Origin: Candidatus Eiseniibacteriota bacterium
GTDB lineage: Bacteria; Eisenbacteria; RBG-16-71-46
Length of the DNA stretch: 9,277 nucleotides
Reading direction: 5' to 3'
Assembly (NCBI GenBank): GCA_903921835.1
Contig: CAIXRL010000421.1
Coordinates: 1-9,277 of the forward strand
Each line of letters begins with the position of its first letter. Within the stretch, counting starts at the first letter, position 1. Under the pieces are notes generated by a model. The model searched no databases, had not been told where the DNA came from, and worked only from the letters and a program-made list of their open reading frames with translations. The translations under genes and the position numbers were made by a program. Positions 1 through 5,852 of this stretch are shown here, one piece after another.

Positions 1-152
1 CCGGCGGCGCGGTCGCAGCCGTCGCGCCTTCGTCCGGCCACGGCGCCTGGTCGCGGGTGCACGGGTGCCATCCGTTCGTGCCCGAAGGTCGCGCGCGTCC
101 TGCGCGTGACCCGGCGCCGCGCCCGGACGGCGGGTGCGGCTCTTGTCGTCAT
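1..152 (-). CDS. Possible ORF overlapping the upstream gene, running off the left edge (weak)
   Basis: On the minus strand an ATG (152-150) overlaps the TGA of the DUF6504-like gene (151-149) in the ATGA arrangement typical of translationally coupled genes. The frame stays open for about 50 codons to the window edge. The visible part is rich in Arg and Ala, begins MTTRAAPAVRARRR and matches no family I recognise. Third-position G/C is about 80 percent, a little below the convincing genes here, and an antisense plus-strand frame is open as well, so composition does not settle the matter. The overlap is the only positive argument. If real, it would be the second gene of the unit driven by the 464-492 promoter. 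The alternative is that 1-148 is non-coding; I see nothing else in it. Confidence 0.25.
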   Translation of the reverse strand, partial: MTTRAAPAVRARRRVTRRTRATFGHERMAPVHPRPGAVAGRRRDGCDRAA

Positions 153-403
153 GCCTCCATGGTCACGGTGTCGAGCCACCACACGAGATCGTTCGTCTGC
201 AGCTGGAGCTGGTAGACGTCGTCGTTCTCGTCGGTGACGGAGAAGTAGAAACGCGGGTGCCTGCCGGCGCGGTCCACCCAGCGCGTGTTGACGCGCCGGA
301 TGCGGTGTTCGCGCCCGCGGCGGCGGAAGGCCACCGGCGTGACGGTGCCGCCGCTGAAGTCCGCGCGCACCGCCACCGCTTCGTCGATCGATTCGCTTCG
401 CAT
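149..403 (-). CDS. Small conserved protein, DUF6504-like
   Basis: An 84-residue soluble protein with no signal peptide or membrane segment. The layout, with basic beta-rich stretches VTPVAFRRRGREHRI (about 21-35) and NTRWVDRAGRHPRFYF (about 39-54) followed by VYQLQLQ and VWWLD near the C terminus, resembles the small DUF6504 family. From memory, that family is often encoded beside translesion polymerase genes (imuB/dnaE2 type) in actinobacteria. The match is by pattern only, and no biochemical function can be assigned. The ATG at 403 is chosen because it is the only start giving the whole domain; the region before it has no good Shine-Dalgarno. A candidate promoter containing a LexA-like palindrome lies about 60 bp upstream, which would fit DNA-damage control. 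The gene end overlaps a possible downstream start (ATGA). The hydrolase gene at 627 is divergent. Confidence 0.7.
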   Translation of the reverse strand: MRSESIDEAVAVRADFSGGTVTPVAFRRRGREHRIRRVNTRWVDRAGRHPRFYFSVTDENDDVYQLQLQTNDLVWWLDTVTMEA

Positions 404-463
404 GATGGGAGTGGGTGGTGAAGGTCCGCGCCGCCCTGGAGCAGGCCTTCACCCGCGTTTTGG

Positions 464-492
464 ACGATACTGCACAAATGTGCAGTAGGCAA
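464..492 (-). promoter_or_regulatory. Candidate sigma70-like promoter for the DUF6504-like gene
   Basis: Read on the minus strand, TTGCCT (492-487, 4 of 6 to TTGACA) is separated by exactly 17 bp from TATCGT (469-464, 4 of 6 to TATAAT). Transcription would start near 457 and leave a leader of about 54 nt before the ATG at 403. The spacer is almost entirely the palindrome at 468-487, so a bound repressor would block polymerase directly. Assignment is by eye; the spacing and the operator placement make it more credible than the hexamers alone. Confidence 0.5.
468..487. promoter_or_regulatory. Perfect 20-bp operator-like palindrome, candidate LexA box
   Basis: TACTGCACAAATGTGCAGTA consists of two perfect 9-bp arms around a central AA. 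The core TGCACAAATGTGCA fits TGCNC-N4-GTGCA, which I recall as the LexA-binding pattern of Fibrobacter succinogenes. It does not fit the Escherichia coli (CTGT-N8-ACAG) or the Gram-positive (CGAAC-N4-GTTCG) boxes. It lies in the divergent intergenic region 404-626, inside the spacer of a promoter reading toward the DUF6504-like gene, a family linked to mutagenic polymerase loci. LexA binding is inference; another dimeric repressor could use the site. Confidence 0.6.
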
Positions 493-626
493 GCTCGAAC
501 TGCGCGGAACCTGGAGGGTTGCCGACAACCACGAGGATCGGCTGTCGCTGGCACCGGCGCACGCGCGGGTGTAGAAACAACAGGCTCGCGCGACATCGTC
601 ACGCGCATCGTCCATGGAGGGGCAAC

Positions 627-1469
627 ATGAAATCCCGAATGCTGCTGCTGTGCACGCTCGCCGTCGCGCTGACGGCATCGCTCGTCCGCGCCGATGGACC
701 GGGACTGCAGACGCTGGAGATGGGTACGGGCCCGACGGTGGTGATGGTGCCCGACCTCGGGGGCTCGCGAACCGACTGGCTGCAGACCGTGAAGCGCCTG
801 CGCAACCGCTACCACTGTGTCATGGTCGAGATCCCGGGGCAGGGCACGAGCCCGCTGCCGGATCCTTTCTCGCTGCAGGCGGCGGCCCAGGCGCTCGACG
901 CCGTGGTCGCGAAGCAGAAGCCCGACAGCACGATCGTGGTCGGCAACGGCTTCGGTGGTGTACTGGCGCTGCTCGCCGCGAGCGCGCATCCGGAGCACCT
1001 GCGCGGCGTCATGCTCATCGACACGCCGATCAAGTCGCCGATCCCGGTCAGCGACCAGGAGCGCGACGGATTGGCGAAGTACATCGACGAGAACTACCCG
1101 CAGTTTCTGCAGATGGCATTCTCGAAGATGGGTCGCGACTCGACCGAGAGCGCGCGGCTCTACGCGATGATGGCAGCGGTGCCGCCCGCCACCGTGAAGG
1201 CGTACCTGCGCAAGATCCTGGGCGCCGACGCCAATCGCGAACTGAAGGAGCTCAAGGTCCCGCTGGCGCTGGCGCTCACCGAGCAGGAGTGGAAGGCGGG
1301 CGCGAGCGCGGGCACGGCCATGCACGCGTCCGGCATCGAGGACACGACGCTCGCGAGGCCGCTGCGCATCGCCAACGCGGGGCCGCAACCCATGAAGGAC
1401 CAGCCCGACACGCTCGCCACGTGGATCTCGGGATTCGCCGCACGCAGCTTCGCCGGGAAGAGGAAGTAG
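627..1469 (+). CDS. Exported alpha/beta-hydrolase-fold protein lacking the expected catalytic residues
   Basis: A 280-residue protein. The start at 627 is chosen over an in-frame ATG at 519 because it has GGAGGGG (616-622) four bases upstream and begins a clean signal peptide (KSRM, hydrophobic core 6-20, cleavage likely after Ala22), so it probably acts in the periplasm. The fold is recognisable: a first strand and loop VVMVPDLGGSRTDW, a strand-turn-helix VVGNGFGGVLALLAA, and late strand VPLALAL. The usual G-x-S-x-G nucleophile elbow reads G-N-G-F-G, with Gly108 where Ser is expected. The loop that normally carries the GH histidine reads ANAGPQPMKDQP, with Pro253 in that place. The HG oxyanion motif reads PD, and the acid position after strand 6 is unclear (T218-E221). 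It is therefore likely catalytically inactive as a serine hydrolase, perhaps a binding protein. A weak promoter-like pair, CTGGCA (548-553) and TAGAAA (572-577), precedes it. Confidence 0.88.
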   Translation: MKSRMLLLCTLAVALTASLVRADGPGLQTLEMGTGPTVVMVPDLGGSRTDWLQTVKRLRNRYHCVMVEIPGQGTSPLPDPFSLQAAAQALDAVVAKQKPDSTIVVGNGFGGVLALLAASAHPEHLRGVMLIDTPIKSPIPVSDQERDGLAKYIDENYPQFLQMAFSKMGRDSTESARLYAMMAAVPPATVKAYLRKILGADANRELKELKVPLALALTEQEWKAGASAGTAMHASGIEDTTLARPLRIANAGPQPMKDQPDTLATWISGFAARSFAGKRK

Positions 1470-1492
1470 CGCTCCGGGCCGTGGCGCGTCAC

Positions 1493-1517
1493 GCGGCGCG
1501 CGCGTGGCGCGCGCCGT
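1493..1517. terminator. GC-rich hairpin between convergent genes
   Basis: Between the convergent stops at 1469 and 1551, GGCGCGC (1495-1501) pairs with GCGCGCC (1509-1515). The stem extends outward by a C-G pair (1494/1516) and a G-T wobble (1493/1517), with a 7-nt loop. It could act in both directions, but only a short CCTT follows on the plus strand and there is no T-run, so activity as an intrinsic terminator is uncertain. The region is so GC-rich that some hairpin is expected by chance. Confidence 0.3.
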
Positions 1518-1550
1518 GCCTTCCGGGCGGGAGCGCGCCGCCCGCGCGAT

Positions 1551-1907
1551 TCAGCGGCGGAACCAGAGCTGCCCGGCCACCAGCACCAGGAATACGGCAA
1601 ACGCGCGGCGCAGCGTCTGCGGCGCGAGCGACAGCCCGAGCCTGGCGCCCGCGAACGCGCCCAGGAACAGCCCGAGCGCGAGGATCAGCGAGGCGCGGAA
1701 GTCCACGTCGCCGCGCTTCCAGTACTGCATCGCGCCGAGGAACCCCACCGGCAGCAGCAGCGCGCCGAGCGATGTGCCCGTCGCCTTCTGCGGCGAGAAC
1801 GCGGCGATGATGATCAGCGCCGGCACGATCACGATGCCGCCGCCGATGCCGAACATGCCCGAGAGCACTCCGGCGAACAGGCCGATCACGATGATCCAGG
1901 GGGACAC
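1551..1907 (-). CDS. Half-length TauE/SafE (TSUP) family membrane protein
   Basis: A 118-residue integral membrane protein. The GTG start at 1907 is chosen because GGAGG (1916-1912) lies four bases upstream and the membrane domain begins immediately; the longer in-frame extension to 2492 is antisense-like sequence inside the permease gene. The N-terminal motif GMFGIGGGIVIVPALI (about 17-32) and GTSLGALLLPVGFLGAM (about 44-60) are typical of one TSUP repeat, followed by two further hydrophobic segments at about 74-92 and 101-114. The family exports or imports sulfite, sulfonates and other organic anions. Usual members are about 250 residues with two such repeats; this one has a single repeat with an intact start and stop, so it would have to work as a dimer or with a partner. 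It is last in the minus-strand run, 46 bp after the 67-aa gene. The substrate is unknown. Confidence 0.85.
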   Translation of the reverse strand: MSPWIIVIGLFAGVLSGMFGIGGGIVIVPALIIIAAFSPQKATGTSLGALLLPVGFLGAMQYWKRGDVDFRASLILALGLFLGAFAGARLGLSLAPQTLRRAFAVFLVLVAGQLWFRR

Positions 1908-1953
1908 GGTGCCTCCGTGGGTTGGGTTGCGAACGACGGGCGTCGGAAACGGG

Positions 1954-2157
1954 TCAGGGTGCGTGTCGCGCTGCCGACCCGGAGAAGAAGAAGTGAACCG
2001 GCGGCGCCGCGCCGCCGATGCCGTCCGCGCCCGGCGGCAGGTGGCGCTCCTCCCACACCGTGGCGCCGATGCGCAGAAGCAGCAGCAGCGTGGCCGCCGC
2101 GAGCAGGACGCGCGGGTCGCGCCGGGTGTCGCCCGTGCGCGCCTCAGCCCGCGGCAT
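1954..2157 (-). CDS. Small single-TM membrane protein, translationally coupled to the permease
   Basis: A 67-residue protein not matching any family I know. It has a short basic N terminus (1-16), one strongly hydrophobic segment VLLAAATLLLLL (about 17-30), then EERHLPPGADG and a Pro/Gly-rich tail containing PPVHFFFSG. The ATG at 2157 lies inside the end of the permease gene (stop 2146-2144), a 14-nt overlap, with only a weak GGGAG upstream, so translation would depend on coupling. It sits between an ABC-2 permease and a TSUP half-transporter, which suggests a small subunit or accessory of one of them, but that is position only. Such a short ORF in very GC-rich DNA could be spurious; the TM segment and the position in the operon argue for it. 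Confidence 0.5.
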   Translation of the reverse strand: MPRAEARTGDTRRDPRVLLAAATLLLLLRIGATVWEERHLPPGADGIGGAAPPVHFFFSGSAARHAP

Positions 2158-2847
2158 AGGAGAGCTCCCGGCGGTTGACGGCGAGGATGGCGAGCGCCAG
2201 AGCCAGCGTGACGGTGGACGCGGCCGTGACGTAGGGATTCCACAGTTGGCCGGGGTGGCCCGAGAGCCACAGGAAGGTCAGCTCGGGCTTCAGTGTGCGC
2301 TGCAGTTCCACGAGCACGCGGTCCGCGATCGCCCAGCCCTTTGCCTGCGCCATCAGGTGTCCGATCTGCAGGCCCAGCGAGGAGAGCGCGAACACCGCGA
2401 CGTCGCCCAGGCCGTCCACGAACGCGGAGAACATCACCATCACGGACGCCCCGACCGAGGCGAGCAGCGCGTCCTCGAGCACGGCGGCGCACAGTTCGGA
2501 CGGACTCGGCGCGGCGCCGCGCAGCGAGAGCAGCGCGGCCGCGAGCAGCAGGCGCGCCAGCGCCAGCGCGAAGCCGCCCGCGGCCGCGGCGAACCAGCGA
2601 CTCAGCACGTAGGAGGAGCGTGTCACCGGGCGCGCGAACGTCAGGTGCAGCACGCCGCTGGAGACGTCCTGCCCGATCGCGCCGGCCGCGAGCACCAGCG
2701 CGAACCAGTAGCCGCCGCCCATCACGGGAGCGAACGCACCCGTGAGCACCGCGAGGCCGAGCGCGGGCACGGTGAGCGCGAACAGGATGAACATGCGCAT
2801 GGGGCTCGCGAGCCGCTGGCGCAGCAGCGCCGAGACCAGCGTGACGT

Positions 2848-2851
<4 letters not shown>
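2144..2851 (-). CDS. ABC-2 type transporter permease
   Basis: A 235-residue inner-membrane protein. The start at 2851 is supported by GGAGG (2863-2859) seven bases upstream and by a 4-nt ATGA overlap with the ATPase stop. About six hydrophobic segments are visible: roughly 20-40, 48-62, 88-111, 125-145, 151-167 and 208-225. Between the second and third lies GQDVSSGVLHLTFARPVTRS (about 60-79), the form of the E-x-x-x-G-T-L-x-x-L-x-x-R-P-x-x-R motif typical of ABC-2 exporter subunits such as the NatB and NosY types. A cytoplasmic stretch KGWAIADRVLVELQRTLKPE (171-190) precedes the last segment. It should form the membrane pore for the ATPase encoded just upstream. No substrate can be named; relatives move ions, drugs, lipids or polysaccharides, and some serve in membrane-protein maturation. 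Confidence 0.87.
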
Positions 2852-3777
<926 letters not shown>

Positions 3778-3852
3778 GCACGGCAGCCTGACAGAGCGGC
3801 CGCTGCGCGTCCATCGCGGGTCGGAGGCGCGGGCTTCCCCACGCGCGCCGGC

Positions 3853-5130
3853 TCAGGCCGCCGAGGCGCCGTCCTGTTGCGCGGCCTGCGCCGCCTGCGC
3901 GGCTCGCACGGGTCCGACGAGCGTCGCGCGCACCTCGCGCAGCACGTCGGCGGCCGCCTCGGGTCCCGGCTCGTCGCGTGCGATGGAGCCAGACACGTCG
4001 AGGATGTTCGTCTGCCCCGGGTAGGGCCGCGAGTGCGCCTGGATCAGCGTCGCCATTTTGCTCGTGACGAACTGGATGCGCTTGGCCGCCTCGAGCATGC
4101 GCTCGACCTTGGCGCGCGTGTCGCCCTCGAGCGCCTCGCGCCGCAACAGCAGCTGGGCGGTGCCGACGATGGTGGCGAGCGGGTTGTTCACCTCGTGATT
4201 CAGCGCGCCGACGGTCTCGGTGACGCCCCGGAGCCGCTCGGACTCCATCAGCCTGGCCTGCGTCGAGGTCAGCTCGTCGTAGGCCGCTCGCATGGCTTCG
4301 AACATCGACGCGGTGCGCATGGCGGACGAGGCCTGGGTCGCGATGATGTTGAGGATGCCCAGTTCGTGGCGGCCGTAGCGGTTCGCGTGCGCGTGGTCCA
4401 TCAGCCCCAGCACGCCCAGCACTTCGCCTTCGGAGAGGATGGGGACGCCGAGGAACGAATGGCAGGGCCGCCAGGGCCGTACGATGCCCATCTGCTCGAG
4501 CTGCGCCGGGACGTCGCCGTTCAGCAGCAGCGGCTGACGGCTCAGCAGCATGAAGGCGGCGACGCTGTTGGCGAACGGGCGGGCGGAGTCCGTCTCGACG
4601 ACCACGCCGTCCTCGATCCACAGCGGAAAACGCAGCGTGCGGCGCTCGCGGTCGTGGATGGCGATGAAGAAGTTCGCGTTGTCCATGATCCGGCCGGACT
4701 GCTCCCAGATCCGCCGCGCGAGGGTGCCGAACTCGTGCGTGCCCGAAAGCGCGGTGCCGATGTCGTTGAGCACCGAGAGCTCGCTGTTGCGCAGGAACAG
4801 CTGGTGCCGCCACGCGACTTCCTCGGAGAGATCCGCGAGCTGCACCGCGAGCGTGCCGTCCTCGGACTCCGCGCGCACGGTGAGTCGGTAGCCCTGCGTG
4901 CCATCGTCGCCGACGGCGAGCGGCAGGAATGCGCTGGCGCGGCCGCTGCGCTTCGCCTCGACGAACAGCGCCTGCACGGGCGGTCCGAACAGCGCGTCCA
5001 GGCGCGGCGGCACGCCATGTCGCGCCGCGAGTTCGTGCCACGCGCGGTTGCCGTAAAGCGTGTCGCCCGTCGGCTGCACCATGAGCACGGGGTCCGGCAG
5101 CCGCTCGAGCAGGGTGACGTCGATCGACAT
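3853..5130 (-). CDS. PAS-GAF sensor with histidine phosphoacceptor (DHp) domain but no ATPase domain
   Basis: A 425-residue cytoplasmic protein without signal peptide or membrane segment. The start at 5130 has GGAGG (5139-5135) four bases upstream. Domains in order: a PAS domain (about 1-105, opening LERLPDPVLMVQPTGDTLYGNRAW), a GAF domain (about 115-275, containing SFLGVPILSEGEVLGVLGLMD), a coiled-coil linker (about 278-302), and a HisKA/DHp helix pair (about 303-365) with H-box LNHEVNNPLATIVG, His312 being the likely phosphoacceptor. The catalytic HATPase_c domain (N, G1 and G2 boxes, about 120 residues) is absent; only a short tail follows, ending in Ala/Gln repeats. Phosphate would have to come from another kinase, or the domain serves for dimerisation. 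It is the first gene of the run with the ABC exporter and may sense a small molecule or redox state. The receptor ligand and partner are unknown. Confidence 0.9.
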   Translation of the reverse strand: MSIDVTLLERLPDPVLMVQPTGDTLYGNRAWHELAARHGVPPRLDALFGPPVQALFVEAKRSGRASAFLPLAVGDDGTQGYRLTVRAESEDGTLAVQLADLSEEVAWRHQLFLRNSELSVLNDIGTALSGTHEFGTLARRIWEQSGRIMDNANFFIAIHDRERRTLRFPLWIEDGVVVETDSARPFANSVAAFMLLSRQPLLLNGDVPAQLEQMGIVRPWRPCHSFLGVPILSEGEVLGVLGLMDHAHANRYGRHELGILNIIATQASSAMRTASMFEAMRAAYDELTSTQARLMESERLRGVTETVGALNHEVNNPLATIVGTAQLLLRREALEGDTRAKVERMLEAAKRIQFVTSKMATLIQAHSRPYPGQTNILDVSGSIARDEPGPEAAADVLREVRATLVGPVRAAQAAQAAQQDGASAA

Positions 5131-5241
5131 CGGTCCTCCGCTCCGCGCCAGTTATCGGCGGCGTGGCGCGTGGCCTGTAGCCGCGAAATCCGCGGGTGCA
5201 GCGGGCGCGCGCCCCGCGACCGACGCGGCCGGCAACGCGAA

Positions 5242-5266
5242 GGCCCCGGCGCAGGGCGCCGGGGCC
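5242..5266 (-). terminator. Strong GC hairpin terminator after the HU gene
   Basis: A perfect 11-bp stem, GGCCCCGGCGC (5242-5252) with GCGCCGGGGCC (5256-5266), encloses a 3-nt loop. It begins about 30 nt past the HU stop codon on the minus strand and is followed there by TTCGCGTT. It is the best intrinsic terminator candidate in the window and separates hup from the sensor operon beginning at 5130. The U-tract is short, as is usual at this GC content. Confidence 0.7.
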
Positions 5267-5296
5267 GGTCACGAGCGGCAAGGGGCCGCGAACTCC

Positions 5297-5578
5297 CTAC
5301 TTCAGGACGGCATCCTTCATCGCCTTCGCGATGCGGAACTTCAGGACGCGCTTTGCGGGAATCTTGATCTGCTCGCCGGTCTGCGGATTGCGGCCGAGGC
5401 GGGCCTTGCGGTTCACCACGACGAGCTTGCCGACGCCCGGGAACACGAACCCGTTCTTCGCCTGCTTGGCCGCCAGCGTGGCGAGCTCTTCGAGGATCTG
5501 CGTGCTGTTCTTCTTGCTGAGCTCGAACTTGGTCGCGATGTGCCCGGCGACCTGGGTCTTCGTCATCATCTTCGCCAT
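5297..5578 (-). CDS. hup: HU-family histone-like DNA-binding protein
   Basis: A 93-residue nucleoid protein that bends and compacts DNA as a dimer. Helices 1 and 2 (TKTQVAGHIATKFELSKKNSTQILEELATLAAKQ, about 6-39) are followed by the beta-arm region: FVFPGVGKLVVVNRKAR (about 44-60), then the family signature GRNPQTGEQIKIPA (62-75) with the DNA-intercalating Pro65, and the C-terminal helix VLKFRIAKAMKDAVL. The length is normal for HU/IHF. The ATG at 5578 is preferred over an in-frame ATG at 5743 because GGAGGAAGGA lies just upstream and homologues start here. The gene is monocistronic, with its own candidate promoter (5652-5679) and terminator (5242-5266). HU rather than IHF is favoured by the lack of a second subunit nearby, but this is not decisive. 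Confidence 0.96.
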   Translation of the reverse strand: MAKMMTKTQVAGHIATKFELSKKNSTQILEELATLAAKQAKNGFVFPGVGKLVVVNRKARLGRNPQTGEQIKIPAKRVLKFRIAKAMKDAVLK

Positions 5579-5651
5579 GGGGATCCTTCCTCCGCTGTGA
5601 TGAGTACTGCCTTGTCGAGCGGGCGCGAGTCGAGCGCCGTCGCTGGATGTG

Positions 5652-5679
5652 GGTATATCAGCGGCGGCCGCGATTTCAA
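5652..5679 (-). promoter_or_regulatory. Candidate sigma70-like promoter of the HU gene
   Basis: On the minus strand TTGAAA (5679-5674, 4 of 6, with TTG intact) is followed after 16 bp by TATACC (5657-5652, 4 of 6). It sits in one of the few AT-richer patches of the window and would give a leader of about 68 nt before the HU start at 5578. Nothing else is recognised in the rest of the 5579-5827 gap apart from the stop-codon hairpin of the next gene. Confidence 0.55.
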
Positions 5680-5819
5680 AGGGGAATCTGCAGGGGGGGT
5701 AGGTTTGAACCCCATCTGGAGCGGGCGGAAGCGGATGCAACATTCGGGCCGCGATTGGCGCGGTCGAAACAGACGTCGTCGTCCGTCCTCTCGCGGAGGC
5801 GTCCGAGGACGCGCGCGAA

Positions 5820-5852
5820 GCGGCGCGTCAGTCGATGAGCACGACGCGCCGC
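5820..5852 (-). terminator. Hairpin enclosing the stop codon of the Asp-box gene
   Basis: GCGGCGCGTC (5820-5829) is perfectly complementary to GACGCGCCGC (5843-5852), giving a 10-bp stem and 13-nt loop. On the minus strand the TGA (5830-5828) lies at the loop/stem border, and TTCGCGCGCG follows. A terminating ribosome would cover it, so it may act as a 3'-end stabiliser or weak terminator. A second, looser inverted repeat, CGTCCTC/GAGGACG (5784-5790/5805-5811), lies just downstream. Confidence 0.4.

Noticed and set aside
519..626. Upstream in-frame start for the hydrolase
   Set aside because: It would put an Arg-rich extension in front of a clear signal peptide; the ATG at 627 has the ribosome-binding site.
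614..1810. Plus-strand open frame overlapping the hydrolase
   Set aside because: Arg/Ala/Gly-rich shadow without domains that continues into the convergent TSUP gene.
3778..3852. Possible terminator between the sensor and the ABC ATPase
   Set aside because: Only a weak 6-bp GGCGCG/CGCGCC repeat with no T-run; the spacing fits an operon better.
5181..5217. Short GC inverted repeats upstream of the sensor gene (CCGCG/CGCGG, GCGGGCGC/GCGCCCCGC)
   Set aside because: Arms are short or imperfect and expected by chance in such GC-rich DNA; no promoter hexamers accompany them.
5690..5725. T-arm-like GTTCAAACC on the minus strand suggesting a tRNA
   Set aside because: The acceptor partner, D arm and anticodon arm cannot be formed from the surrounding sequence.
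5579..5743. N-terminal extension of the HU protein
   Set aside because: The extension contains the promoter and Shine-Dalgarno region and does not resemble HU; standard HU length is obtained from 5578.
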